A DNA stretch of 64,000 nucleotides from Agromyces mangrovi. Lineage in GTDB: Bacteria > Actinomycetota > Actinomycetes > Actinomycetales > Microbacteriaceae. The position numbers and the translations under genes are program-made. This document shows, piece after piece, positions 27,871 to 36,120 of this stretch (position 1 is the first letter of the stretch; each line of letters starts with the position of its first letter). The DNA is taken from NCBI RefSeq assembly GCF_030296695.1, contig NZ_AP027737.1, positions 2,108,001 to 2,172,000 of the forward strand. Reading direction: 5' to 3'. The notes under the pieces are model-generated. The model saw only the letters and a list, made by a program, of their open reading frames with translations, was not told where the DNA came from and did no database searches.

Positions 27871-28971
27871 ATGGCGGTGCCGCGCGATACGGAGACGATC
27901 AGTCGCGACGAGGCGCGCCGCATCGCGGTGCGCGCGCAGCTGCTCGACGAGCCGCGCCCGACCGATCTGCTCGACTCGGTGCGGCACCTGACGTTGCTGC
28001 AGGCAGACATGACGGCGGCGATCGCGCCCGCGCCCGACCACATGCTCTGGAGCCGCATCGACGGCTACGAGCCCGACGACCTCATCACCGCGCTCGAGGT
28101 GGAGCGCGTGCTGGTCGAGCTGGAGGGGATGATCCGTCCGGCCGGGGACCTGCGGCTGTACCTCGACCGCATGCGCGCGTCGCCGCAGGGCGCCAAGGCA
28201 CGCGACTGGCTGGAGGACAACGCGGAGTTCCGCGGCGACGTGCTCGCGCTGCTCGCCGACGAGGCGCCCCTCACCGCGAAGGAGGTGCCCGACACGAGCG
28301 TGATCGACTGGCCGTCGTCGGGGTGGAACGCCAACCGCAACGCCACGATGATGCTCGAGATCCTGGAGCGGCGGGGCGAGGTGGCCGTCTCCTCGCGCCG
28401 CGGGGCGACGCGCGTGTGGGACCTCGCCGAGCGCGTGCACCCGGCCGGCATCGAGGCGCTGCCCGAGGCGGAGGCGCTCGCCGAGCGCAACCGGCGGCGC
28501 CTGCGCTCGCTCGGGGTCATGAGGGTCGGCGCGTACGGGTCGCCCGGCGAGCCGCTCGACGTGGGCGACGCGGGCGAGGACGTGCGCATCGAAGGCATCC
28601 GCGGGCGCTGGCGCGTCGACCCGTCGGCGCGCGCGTCGCTGGCGGAGCATCCGTTCGCCGGCCGCACCGTGCTGCTCTCGCCGTTCGACCGGCTCGTGCA
28701 GGACCGCAAGCGCGCCGAGGCGATCTTCGGCTTCGAGTTCGCGCTCGGCATCTACACGCCGGCGCCCAAGCGCCGGTGGGGGTACTTTCCGCTGCCGATC
28801 CTGCACGGCGACCGGTTGGTCGGGAAGCTCGACGCGACCGCCGACCGTGCCGCCGGGCGATTCGTCGTCAACGCGATCCACGAGGACGAGCCGTTCGATG
28901 GGGCTCTGGCCGCAGCGGTCGACGCCGAGATCGACGCGCTGGCCGAGTGGCTCGAGCTCGAGCGGGGCTGA
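27871..28971 (+). CDS. Winged-helix DNA glycosylase family protein (AlkZ/YcaQ-like, HTH_42)
   Basis: 366 aa from ATG 27871. The N-terminal helices lead to LLQADMT near residue 45, a Q-x-D version of the catalytic motif; in this superfamily Q-phi-Q marks AlkZ and Q-phi-D marks YcaQ/AlkX-type enzymes that unhook interstrand crosslinks. Later landmarks are WNANRNATMMLEILERRGEVAVSSRRGATRVWDLAERV (winged-helix repeat) and LLSPFDRLVQDRKRAEAIFGFEFALGIYTPAPKRRWGYFPLPIL, diagnostic for the family. Expected role: cytoplasmic repair of alkylated or crosslinked DNA. The family call is firm, the lesion specificity inferred. Converges on phzF-like gene with 14 bases between stops. Confidence 0.85.
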   Translation: MAVPRDTETISRDEARRIAVRAQLLDEPRPTDLLDSVRHLTLLQADMTAAIAPAPDHMLWSRIDGYEPDDLITALEVERVLVELEGMIRPAGDLRLYLDRMRASPQGAKARDWLEDNAEFRGDVLALLADEAPLTAKEVPDTSVIDWPSSGWNANRNATMMLEILERRGEVAVSSRRGATRVWDLAERVHPAGIEALPEAEALAERNRRRLRSLGVMRVGAYGSPGEPLDVGDAGEDVRIEGIRGRWRVDPSARASLAEHPFAGRTVLLSPFDRLVQDRKRAEAIFGFEFALGIYTPAPKRRWGYFPLPILHGDRLVGKLDATADRAAGRFVVNAIHEDEPFDGALAAAVDAEIDALAEWLELERG

Positions 28972-28985
28972 GGGACCGGCTCCCG

Positions 28986-29837
28986 TCAGGCGGGGATCGT
29001 CACGGCCGTGCCGCTCACCGTGATGCCCCCGCGCTCGGGCACGTGCACGCGCAGTAGGCTCGGCCGGCCCACATGCCGCCCCTGGTGGAGCACGAGGTCG
29101 GCGGGCGGGGCGACCGCGCCGGCGTCCCGCAGGAACGCGCCGAGCGCCGCGGCGGCCGCACCGGTCGCCGGGTCCTCGACGATCGTGCCGACCGGGAAGA
29201 CGTTGCGCACCTCGAACTCGGCGTCGCCCCGGCGATGCGCCACGGTGACCGTCGCCTGCCAGCCCTGCGCGTCCATGAGCGCGCGCATCGCCGCCGGGTC
29301 GAACGCGACCCGGTCCAGCGCCGCCACGTCGGAGACCACGATGACCGGGTGCCGGTTGCCCGCGAACGCGATGCGCGGCGGCAGCGCGGGGTCGAGGTCG
29401 GCCTCGGTCAGGGCGAGCATGCCGAGCAGCTGCGCCAGCAGCGGGCCGTCGAACGGCTCGACCGCCGGCTCGACGCTCGTGAACGACGCCTCCATGCCGT
29501 CGGGCCCGGGCGCGGTCGTGATCGCCACCTCGCCGACGGGGGTGTCGAACGCGAGCCGTCCGGGTCCGTCGCGCTCGGCGAGCACCACGGCCGTGGCCAC
29601 CGTCGCATGCCCGCAGAACGGCACCTCGGCGACTGGGGAGAAGTAGCGGATGCCGCAGCGCATGCCCTCGTCGTCGGCGCGCGCCGAGGTCACGAACGCC
29701 GTCTCCGCGTACCCGACCTCGGCCGCGATCGCGAGCATCGCCGCGTCGTCGAGCCCGCTCGCGTCGAGCACGACGCCGGCGGGATTGCCGCCCGCGGGGT
29801 CGGACGTGAAGGCGGCGAGGCGGAGCACGTCGGTCAT
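28986..29837 (-). CDS. PhzF family isomerase/epimerase
   Basis: 283 aa from ATG 29837. The two-lobed diaminopimelate-epimerase-like fold is shown by FTSDPAGGNPAGVVLDASGL, the YAETAFV segment with the general acid/base Glu, SPVAEVPFCGHATVATA and DPATGAAAAALGAFL. Known members include PhzF of phenazine synthesis, but no other phenazine genes are here, so the substrate is unknown. A TACCCT hexamer 7 bases before the ATG suggests a leaderless transcript. Confidence 0.9.
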   Translation of the reverse strand: MTDVLRLAAFTSDPAGGNPAGVVLDASGLDDAAMLAIAAEVGYAETAFVTSARADDEGMRCGIRYFSPVAEVPFCGHATVATAVVLAERDGPGRLAFDTPVGEVAITTAPGPDGMEASFTSVEPAVEPFDGPLLAQLLGMLALTEADLDPALPPRIAFAGNRHPVIVVSDVAALDRVAFDPAAMRALMDAQGWQATVTVAHRRGDAEFEVRNVFPVGTIVEDPATGAAAAALGAFLRDAGAVAPPADLVLHQGRHVGRPSLLRVHVPERGGITVSGTAVTIPA

Positions 29838-29844
29838 GACGCCG

Positions 29845-29850
29845 AGGGTA
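29845..29850 (-). promoter_or_regulatory. -10 hexamer TACCCT, leaderless start of the PhzF gene
   Basis: Minus-strand TANNNT hexamer separated by 7 bases from ATG 29837. Confidence 0.45.
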
Positions 29851-29907
29851 GCCCGCCGACGTGGGCCGCGGCGCGGGCCGATCGGGAGAACCTGGCCCGG
29901 TCGGGCG

Positions 29908-29913
29908 TAACGT
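29908..29913 (+). promoter_or_regulatory. -10 hexamer TAACGT, leaderless start of a membrane protein gene
   Basis: TANNNT hexamer 7 bases before ATG 29921; the divergent PhzF promoter lies about 60 bases away. Confidence 0.45.
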
Positions 29914-29920
29914 GGGTCGC

Positions 29921-30475
29921 ATGGATCCCGCCGGTCGAGGGCGACGCGGGGGCGCCGGTGCACGCCCGGGCGTCCGGCTCGCGATCGCGGGCACCGTCGT
30001 GGCATCCGCCCTGCTCGTCGTCGTCGGCATCGCGCAGCTGCGCACGCTCACCTCGCCGCCGACCGGGCTCGCGGTCTTCGACCGGGAGGCGACGCCCGCC
30101 GACCGCCTGGAGGCGCCCGACGGCGAGGTCGACCTCGCCGAGGCGGCGACCCGCAGGCTCGGCGAGCTGCTCGGCTGGACCTTCTTCGGCACCCGCACGA
30201 CCGACGGCGAGGTGTGCCTCGCGCGCACGGCGCCCGAGCAGGCGGTGCCGTTCGCCATCCGCTGCACGAGCGAGGACGCGTTCGCGGCCGAGGGCCTCAC
30301 CGAGTGGCTGCGGCTCGACGACGTGCCGCTCGGCGAGCGGGTCGAGGGCGTCACCTTCCGCGAGGTGTTCGCGGTGCGCTGGGCGCCCGATGCGGCCATC
30401 GCGTGGGAGATAGTGCCCGCCTCCGAGGCCGAGCGGCGCGTGCGCATCGGCGTCGGGGTCATTCCGCTGCCGTGA
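29921..30475 (+). CDS. Single-pass membrane protein of unknown function
   Basis: 184 aa. A short basic N-terminus, one transmembrane helix (about residues 18-40, VRLAIAGTVVASALLVVVGIAQL) and an extracytoplasmic domain. The domain begins GLAVFDREATPADRL and includes GEVCLARTAPEQAV with a second Cys in FAIRCTSEDAFAAEGL. The protein encoded at 34775-35563 has the same order of elements (GLALFEREQVEADLL, GRVCLIMLRPG, CAEERAFLAGGL), so the two look like paralogues. No known domain recognised. Confidence 0.75.
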   Translation: MDPAGRGRRGGAGARPGVRLAIAGTVVASALLVVVGIAQLRTLTSPPTGLAVFDREATPADRLEAPDGEVDLAEAATRRLGELLGWTFFGTRTTDGEVCLARTAPEQAVPFAIRCTSEDAFAAEGLTEWLRLDDVPLGERVEGVTFREVFAVRWAPDAAIAWEIVPASEAERRVRIGVGVIPLP

Positions 30476-30584
30476 CGCACCATGACTCCACGCCGCGTTC
30501 ACCTCGCGTTCGGCCGCGCGTGATGCGCTAGAGTCCCAGTCCGGCGGCCGACGGCGACCGCTCCCGCAGATCGAAGGACCAATC

Positions 30585-31523
30585 GTGACCACGCGCACGG
30601 CCGAACACCCCCGGCCGGATCACTTCCTGCTCCACATCTCCGACACCCACCTGCTCGCGGGCGGCGGCAGCCTCTACGACCGCGTGCCCAGCGAACGGCA
30701 CCTGCGTCAGCTGTTCGACGAGTTCGAGGCATCCGGTGCCCGCCCCGAGGCCATCGTCTTCACCGGCGACCTCGCCGACCGCGGCGAACCCGACGCCTAC
30801 GCCCGCCTCCGCCGCATCGTCGAGCCCGCGGCCGAGCGCGTCGGCGCCCAGGTGATCTGGGTCATGGGCAACCACGACGAGCGCCGCGCGTTCCGCCGGG
30901 GCCTGTTCGACGAGGTCGGCAGCGAGCGACCCGTCGACCGGGTCACCGACGTGAACGGCCTGCGGGTCATCACCCTCGACTCGACCGTGCCGGGCCACCA
31001 CCACGGCGAGGTGACGGGCGAGCAGCTCGACTGGCTCGCAGAAGAGCTGTCGACGGATGCCCCGCACGGCACGATCCTCGCCATGCACCACCCGCCCGTG
31101 CCGAGCGTGCTCGACCTCGCCGTGAGCGTCGAGCTGCGCGACCAGGCGGCGCTCGCCGAGGTCGTCGAGGGCAGCGACATCCGCTCGATCATCGCCGGGC
31201 ACCTGCACTACTCGTCGACGGCGATGTTCGCGGGTGTGCCCGTCTCCGTGGCATCCGCCACCTGCTACACGCAGGACCTCAACGTGCCCGTCGGCGGCAC
31301 GCGCGGCCGCGACGGCGCCCGGGCGTTCAACCTCGTGCACGTCTACCCGAGCACCGTGCTGCACTCGGTCGTGCCGCTCGGCGAGTTCCCGGCGCTCGAC
31401 TGGATCGACGCCGAGGAGTCGGCTGCGCGCCTCGCGGGCGACGGCATCGAGATCGCCGATGCGGCGACCCCGCCGGCGCCCGTCGAGCCGCCGCTCACGC
31501 TGCCGGTCACCGTGCTGTCGTAG
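30585..31523 (+). CDS. Calcineurin-like metallophosphoesterase (CpdA/Icc type)
   Basis: 312 aa from GTG 30585, with GAAGGA 7 bases upstream. The five metal-binding motifs are in order: ISDTHL, GDLADRG, GNHDERR, HHPPVP and GHLHYSS. The length and motif pattern match class III cyclic-nucleotide phosphodiesterases (CpdA-like), though many relatives hydrolyse other phosphodiesters. A TAGAGT -10 hexamer at about 30530 gives a leader of roughly 45 bases. No signal peptide: cytoplasmic. Confidence 0.88.
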   Translation: MTTRTAEHPRPDHFLLHISDTHLLAGGGSLYDRVPSERHLRQLFDEFEASGARPEAIVFTGDLADRGEPDAYARLRRIVEPAAERVGAQVIWVMGNHDERRAFRRGLFDEVGSERPVDRVTDVNGLRVITLDSTVPGHHHGEVTGEQLDWLAEELSTDAPHGTILAMHHPPVPSVLDLAVSVELRDQAALAEVVEGSDIRSIIAGHLHYSSTAMFAGVPVSVASATCYTQDLNVPVGGTRGRDGARAFNLVHVYPSTVLHSVVPLGEFPALDWIDAEESAARLAGDGIEIADAATPPAPVEPPLTLPVTVLS

Positions 31524-31606
31524 CGCCCGTCGGTAGGGGCGATGCCGAGTCGCGGGTCGTCCACAGCGCGCGCGGGCACCCCGCCGCGTCGTGACAGGGT
31601 GGTCGG

Positions 31607-32548
31607 ATGCACCGCACCGGACACCGCCGTCACGCCGCCGAGTGGGCCTGGGCCGGCGCCCTGGTGCTCGCGATCGCGGGGTACCTCGCGTTCCTGCCGA
31701 CCGCGTTCGCCGCGGCAGAGCGCAGCGATGACGCCCAGGTCGCCGCGACCGAGGCGGCGGCCGTCGGGGCGCAGGAACGGCACGCGTTCGCGCTCGAGGC
31801 GGAACGTGCCGCGGCGGCGCGCGAGGCGGGGCCGGTGGCCGAACTCGTCGCGCTGCTCGACGACGGCGATGACGATGGAGAGATCGACGTGACGGCGCTC
31901 GCGGCGGCCGTCGACGAGCTGCACGCCGCCTGGGCGGGCACCGACCTCGCAGAGATGGCCACGGCTCGCGACGCACTGCGGACCGAGCTCGCGGCGTTCG
32001 CGGCCGAGGCGCACGAGCACGCGCTCGCCGCCCTCGACGACGCCGACCTGGCCGACGAGGACCTCGCCGACCGGGTCGCCGATCGGGCCGATCGCCTCGC
32101 CGCGGCGGTCGGCGCTCCGCAGACCGTGCTCGCGTACCGGTCGCTGCACGCGTCGATCGACGCGCTGCGGGAGTCGCACGACGCCGCGGTGGCGAAGGCG
32201 GAGGCGAAGGCGAAGGCCGAGGCGGAAGCCGCCGCCGCTGCGGCGGCCGCCGCCGCCGCAGGGTCCGGGTGGTCCGGGTCATCCGGTTCGACCGGAGCGT
32301 TCGACGCGAGCGACCTCGGCTGCTCCATCTTCAACCCCTGCTACGAGACCAACCCGGTCACGGTCACCGCGCTCGGCAACTACACGCCCGGCTGCTGGGG
32401 CTACATGAACGAGATCTACGACCAGTGGTTCGTCTGGGAGGGCGGCCCGGTCACGCTGAACTACTCGTTCGCGTACGACTACGAGAGCGGTGGCGGCGGG
32501 ATCGTCGTCGTGCGCTGCATGCCGCAGCCCCCGGAGCCCGAGGCCTGA
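31607..32548 (+). CDS. Ala-rich exported or anchored protein with Cys-containing C-terminal domain
   Basis: 313 aa. One N-terminal hydrophobic segment (about residues 14-37, WAWAGALVLAIAGYLAFLPTAFA) acts as signal or anchor. A long charged Ala/Glu/Asp-rich stretch predicted to be helical or coiled follows (about 40-205), ending in a Lys/Ala/Glu repeat and an 11-12 residue poly-Ala run, then a Gly/Ser linker (GSGWSGSSGSTG). The last 90 residues have four Cys (GCSIFNPC, PGCWGYM, RCMPQ) and many aromatics, which looks like a small disulfide-stabilised extracellular domain. No function recognised. Converges on a lipoprotein gene. Confidence 0.7.
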   Translation: MHRTGHRRHAAEWAWAGALVLAIAGYLAFLPTAFAAAERSDDAQVAATEAAAVGAQERHAFALEAERAAAAREAGPVAELVALLDDGDDDGEIDVTALAAAVDELHAAWAGTDLAEMATARDALRTELAAFAAEAHEHALAALDDADLADEDLADRVADRADRLAAAVGAPQTVLAYRSLHASIDALRESHDAAVAKAEAKAKAEAEAAAAAAAAAAAGSGWSGSSGSTGAFDASDLGCSIFNPCYETNPVTVTALGNYTPGCWGYMNEIYDQWFVWEGGPVTLNYSFAYDYESGGGGIVVVRCMPQPPEPEA

Positions 32549-32568
32549 GCGGTTCTGGCTGCGCGCGG

Positions 32569-33006
32569 CTACTTGACCGGCAGCGTCACCGTCTGCTCGA
32601 GCGCGGTGACCTCGAGCGGCTCGGTCGTGGTGACGTAGGTCGGCGTCCAGAACACCGTCGTGTGCGGTGCGTAGTCCGCGGTGCACGCCGTGTCGGCGGG
32701 CAGCTCGGGCACGGTGATCTCGACCGCGTTGCCCTCGCCGGCTTCGGCGGTGACCGAGATGTCGGTGCCGACCCACGGGCATCCGGAGCTTCCCCAGATC
32801 GTGACGGCGAGCTGGCCGCCCTCCTCGAGCCAGAACACCTGCATGCCCGTCGACTCCGGGTCCTCGCTGGCGCGGTCGTACTCCTCGGGCACGCCGGCGT
32901 AGTCCTCGACCGGGCTGGTGCCCGGGTTGCAGGCGGCGAGCAGGAGCAGGGCGCCCGCGGCGATGCCGAGCGCGGCGGTGGTGCGGCGGAGCATCCGTCG
33001 GTCCAT
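32569..33006 (-). CDS. Small lipoprotein of unknown function
   Basis: 145 aa from ATG 33006. Signal MDRRMLRRTTAALGIAAGALLLLAAC with a lipobox LLAAC near residue 26. The mature part has GSSGCPWVGTD and ADTACTADYAPH, giving a probable disulfide pair, and is mostly beta-strand in pattern. It lies 5 bases downstream of the Stealth gene but also has its own TACGCT hexamer 7 bases before the ATG. Function unknown. Confidence 0.75.
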   Translation of the reverse strand: MDRRMLRRTTAALGIAAGALLLLAACNPGTSPVEDYAGVPEEYDRASEDPESTGMQVFWLEEGGQLAVTIWGSSGCPWVGTDISVTAEAGEGNAVEITVPELPADTACTADYAPHTTVFWTPTYVTTTEPLEVTALEQTVTLPVK

Positions 33007-33011
33007 GCCCG

Positions 33012-34649
33012 TCAGCGTATCGCCGTGCGCGCTCCGGCGACAGGGGCATCCGCTCGCCCGGCCTCGGCGACCTCCTTCTCCCACGGCGCGGGAATCGGGA
33101 AGTACCGCTCGAGGAACTCGATCACGGCGGCCGTGCGCTGCTCGACCGAGATCTCGGGGAAGCTGCCGTCGTTCAGGCAGAACATGTCGTGGTCGCGGCG
33201 CTTCAGCAGCCGGCGCATCGCGGGCAGCGCCGTGCGCAGCGTCGTCTCGACGTACTTGACCGTCACGTCGGTCTGCGTCACCGCCCGCCCGGTCATGAGC
33301 GCGTAGTAGTGGTACAGCGAGTTGGTGACCGAGATGTCGGTCGCCGAGCGGAACCGGCTCGCGGCGGTGCGGCGGAAGTCGTCGGGGAACTCCGCCTCGA
33401 GCTCGGCGAGCACGCTCTTCCGCAGCGGCGCGGCGCAGTGCTCGAGGTGGCGGGTCGTGACCTTGCCGAACCGCTCGCGCAGCAGGCGACGGTTCACCCG
33501 GGCCGCGTTCTCGAACCCGCTGCGGCTCGGGTCGGACTCGCCGAGCCCGATGCGCGTGGTCGCCTCGACGAACTTCGTGACGCCGCCGGGGGAGAAGAAC
33601 ACGTCGGGCCGGAGGGGCCTGCCGAAGAACATGTCGTCGTTGGAATACAGGAAGTGCTCGCTGATGCCGGGGATGTGGTGCAGCAGGCTCTCGACCGCGT
33701 GCGAGTTGTGCGTGGGCAGCACTGACGGGTCGGGGAACATCGCCTCGCTCGGCACGATCGTCACGCGCGGGTGCTCGGCGAGCCAGCTCGGCGCCCCGGA
33801 GTCGGTGGCGATGTAGATGTGCCGCACCCACGGCGCGTAGAGGTACACCGACCGCAGCGCGTACTTCAGCTCGTCGATCTGCCGGAAGCGGGCCTCCGAG
33901 TCGTCGCCCGCGCCGACCACGTACTGCTGCATGCGCTTCGCGCGCTCGCGCTGGAACTCGTCGCTCGACCCGTCGACCCAGGAGAAGACCATGTCGATCT
34001 CGAAGTGCACGTCGCTCGCCAGCGGCGAGAACATGTGCTCGAGCGTCGGCCAGTCGCGGCCGAACCGGTGCACCGTGTCCTGCACCGCTTCGGCGCGCGG
34101 CAGCGTGCGGCGCATCAGCGCGTTCTCGAGCGGCGCGGTGATCTGGTCGTCGCCGAAGCGCCAGAGCTCGAGCTGCACGGCGGTCTCGGCGCCGTAGCGC
34201 AGGCGGCCGATCGGCTCGATGCGCGGCCGGTAGAGGCGCATCGCGCTGGCCTTGCGGTGGCCAGAGAGGTGCCCGTCGGCGAGCAGCACGGGCTCGACGT
34301 CGGCGACCTTGCGCGGCTCGATCGCCTGCGAGTAGAACGGCTCGTCCCAGAACGCGTCCGCGAGAGCCGCGGCGACCTCGCGGCGGCGGGCCCGGTCGAC
34401 GGCGACGATCATGCGGTCGTCGTCGCCGCGCACCAGCAGGAACGGGATGGATGCGGCGTCGAGCGCCGACCCGATCGCGAGCAGGTCCTCGACCATCGAC
34501 TCGTGCGGGGTGAGGTGCCCGTTGCGCAGTGCGTACAGGCCCTTGCGCATCACGATGTCGTCGCGCTCGAAGCGCGGGCGGCGATTGCCCGATCGGATGA
34601 GCACCAGCTCGGGGGCATCCACCTGCTGCGGTTCGGGGTCGGTCGTCAC
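33012..34649 (-). CDS. Stealth-family sugar-1-phosphate transferase (capsular polysaccharide phosphotransferase-like)
   Basis: 545 aa from GTG 34649 with GAGGTG just upstream. Stealth conserved regions are visible: CR1 DMVFSWVDGSSDEF (near 220), CR2 RFRQIDELKYALRSVYLYAPWVRHIYIATD followed by LPTHNSHAVESLLHHIPGISEHFLYSNDDMFFG (about 255-350), CR3 around FGKVTTRHLEHCAAPLRKSV, and CR4 DHDMFCLNDGSFPE near the C-terminus. The first 200 residues are a family-specific extension. Members transfer hexose-1-phosphate onto glycans in capsule or cell-wall polymer synthesis. No other capsule genes are adjacent, only a lipoprotein gene downstream. Confidence 0.9.
   Translation of the reverse strand: MTTDPEPQQVDAPELVLIRSGNRRPRFERDDIVMRKGLYALRNGHLTPHESMVEDLLAIGSALDAASIPFLLVRGDDDRMIVAVDRARRREVAAALADAFWDEPFYSQAIEPRKVADVEPVLLADGHLSGHRKASAMRLYRPRIEPIGRLRYGAETAVQLELWRFGDDQITAPLENALMRRTLPRAEAVQDTVHRFGRDWPTLEHMFSPLASDVHFEIDMVFSWVDGSSDEFQRERAKRMQQYVVGAGDDSEARFRQIDELKYALRSVYLYAPWVRHIYIATDSGAPSWLAEHPRVTIVPSEAMFPDPSVLPTHNSHAVESLLHHIPGISEHFLYSNDDMFFGRPLRPDVFFSPGGVTKFVEATTRIGLGESDPSRSGFENAARVNRRLLRERFGKVTTRHLEHCAAPLRKSVLAELEAEFPDDFRRTAASRFRSATDISVTNSLYHYYALMTGRAVTQTDVTVKYVETTLRTALPAMRRLLKRRDHDMFCLNDGSFPEISVEQRTAAVIEFLERYFPIPAPWEKEVAEAGRADAPVAGARTAIR
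33014..33019 (-). promoter_or_regulatory. -10 hexamer TACGCT, leaderless start of the lipoprotein gene
   Basis: Minus-strand TANNNT hexamer 7 bases before ATG 33006, overlapping the 3' end of the Stealth gene. Confidence 0.4.
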
Positions 34650-34774
34650 TGCACCTCGCGTCCATGGGTCCGGTCGCGCGGCGCGCGAATCGGTTGATTC
34701 TACGTCGCCGCGGCGACCGGCCCGCGCCCTGTCGCGCGACCGTCGACGCGCGTAGGCTCGGTGGTGGAGCAGCC

Positions 34775-35563
34775 ATGGAACCCGACGACGAGCTCGACGC
34801 CCTGCGTGCGCGCCGGGGTGCGCTCGAGGCCGTGGTCTACGGCACGCCCGACGGGTTCGCGTCGGAGGCCGCCGGGGAGCTGCGCGACGTGCTGGCGCGC
34901 ATCGCGGAGCTGGAGCGGGGGAGCGCGGCGGCCGTGCCGACAGCAGCGCGCGACGTCGAGCCCGACTCGGGGTCGCTGTTCGACGACCTGCTGGCGGATG
35001 CCGCCGGGCCGGTCGAGGCCGTCGAGCGGGCCGAGACGGCCGAGCTGTTGGGGCAATCCGACCAGACGGATGCCCCTGAGACGCCGTCTCCCGTGCCGCG
35101 CCGCCGACGAGGCATCCGTCGCGCCCTCATCGGCGGGGTCGCCGCGGTCGTGGCCGCCGCCTGGATCGCCGTGACGCTGACGCCCGCGCAGAGCACGGGG
35201 CTGGCGCTGTTCGAGCGCGAGCAGGTGGAAGCAGACCTGCTGCCGATGGCCGCGTTCCTCGGGGCGAGCGAGCGGCAGACCACCCGCCTCGTGGACGAGG
35301 AGTTGGGGTACGGGTTCTGGGCGTTCCGCGACCGGTCGGGGCGGGTGTGCCTCATCATGCTGCGGCCCGGCACGATCGACGGCGCCGACGCCGACTGCGC
35401 GGAGGAGCGCGCGTTCCTCGCCGGTGGCCTGAGCCTGGTGCTCGCGTACGAGCACGTGCCCGAGCGGATGCGCCCGGCCGGCATGCGCATGGGCGAGGTG
35501 CTGCGCATCATCTGGAACCCCGACGCCGACGGCGTCGAGTGGACCATGGACGCCGACGCCTGA
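34775..35563 (+). CDS. Single-pass membrane protein, paralogue of the protein at 29921
   Basis: 262 aa from ATG 34775 with GGAG 5 bases upstream and TAGGCT further up as a likely -10. Residues 1-115 are cytoplasmic and helical (DELDALRARRGALEAVVYGTPDG begins a short coiled region); RRRRGIRR precedes the single transmembrane helix (about 120-140, ALIGGVAAVVAAAWIAVTL). The outer domain starts GLALFEREQVEADLL and has GRVCLIMLRPG and DADCAEERAFLAGGL, matching the 29921 protein in order and spacing. Function unknown; it may sense or bind something outside the membrane. Confidence 0.75.
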   Translation: MEPDDELDALRARRGALEAVVYGTPDGFASEAAGELRDVLARIAELERGSAAAVPTAARDVEPDSGSLFDDLLADAAGPVEAVERAETAELLGQSDQTDAPETPSPVPRRRRGIRRALIGGVAAVVAAAWIAVTLTPAQSTGLALFEREQVEADLLPMAAFLGASERQTTRLVDEELGYGFWAFRDRSGRVCLIMLRPGTIDGADADCAEERAFLAGGLSLVLAYEHVPERMRPAGMRMGEVLRIIWNPDADGVEWTMDADA

Positions 35564-35600
35564 GGCAGACTGGGAAGGGTCGACCCCGGGAGGCAGAACG

Positions 35601-36110
35601 TTGCGACCACTGACCGACGCCGAGATCCGCGACTCGCTCGTGAACGCCGTCGACGACGAGGCGGAGCAGCTGGAGCTGCCCCTCGACTACCCGCTCACCG
35701 AGTGGTCGGCGATCGAGTTCCTCGGCTGGCGCGACCCGAGGTTCCGACAGCGCGCCTACCTGGTGACCGTGCGCGAGGACCGGCCCGTCGGCATCGTGCT
35801 GCGCGCCGCGACCACCACCATGTCGCGCCGCCACTCGGCGATCTGCAACCTCTGCCACACCATGCAGCCGGCCGACCAGATCTCGCTGTTCTCCGCGCTG
35901 CGCGCGGGCGACGCCGGCCGCCAGGGCAACTCGATCGGCACCTACATCTGCGCCGACCTGTCGTGCTCGGGCAACGTGCGCCTGGGCGCCCCGCTCGCGC
36001 CGCACGAGGTGCGCGCCCCGGGGCAGATGGAGCGGCGCATCGCCGACACGCTGCGGCGCACCGAGGCCTTCGTCGACGAGGTGCTGGGGGCGGCCGCCGC
36101 CGAGCGCTAG
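35601..36110 (+). CDS. FBP domain protein (EF-G-binding-type treble-clef zinc finger)
   Basis: 169 aa from TTG 35601, chosen because GGGAGG lies 7 bases upstream. Residues 1-75 form an alpha/beta lead-in (LTDAEIRDSLVNAVDD, WSAIEFLGWRDP). The second half has CNLCH near 83 and CADLSC near 118, the paired cysteines of the FBP_C treble clef, known from fibronectin-binding-like/FusB proteins that bind elongation factor G. Expected to be cytoplasmic and ribosome-associated; binding partner is inferred from family only. Confidence 0.8.
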   Translation: MRPLTDAEIRDSLVNAVDDEAEQLELPLDYPLTEWSAIEFLGWRDPRFRQRAYLVTVREDRPVGIVLRAATTTMSRRHSAICNLCHTMQPADQISLFSALRAGDAGRQGNSIGTYICADLSCSGNVRLGAPLAPHEVRAPGQMERRIADTLRRTEAFVDEVLGAAAAER

Positions 36111-36113
36111 GGT
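36108..36113 (+). promoter_or_regulatory. -10 hexamer TAGGGT overlapping the stop codon of the FBP gene
   Basis: The TAG stop at 36108-36110 forms the first half of a TANNNT hexamer placed 7 bases before GTG 36121. Confidence 0.4.
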
Positions 36114-36120
36114 GCCGAGT

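Noticed and set aside
28986-29837. PhzF-like gene as evidence for a phenazine cluster
   Set aside because: No other phenazine biosynthesis gene is present; PhzF-fold isomerases are widespread with unknown substrates.
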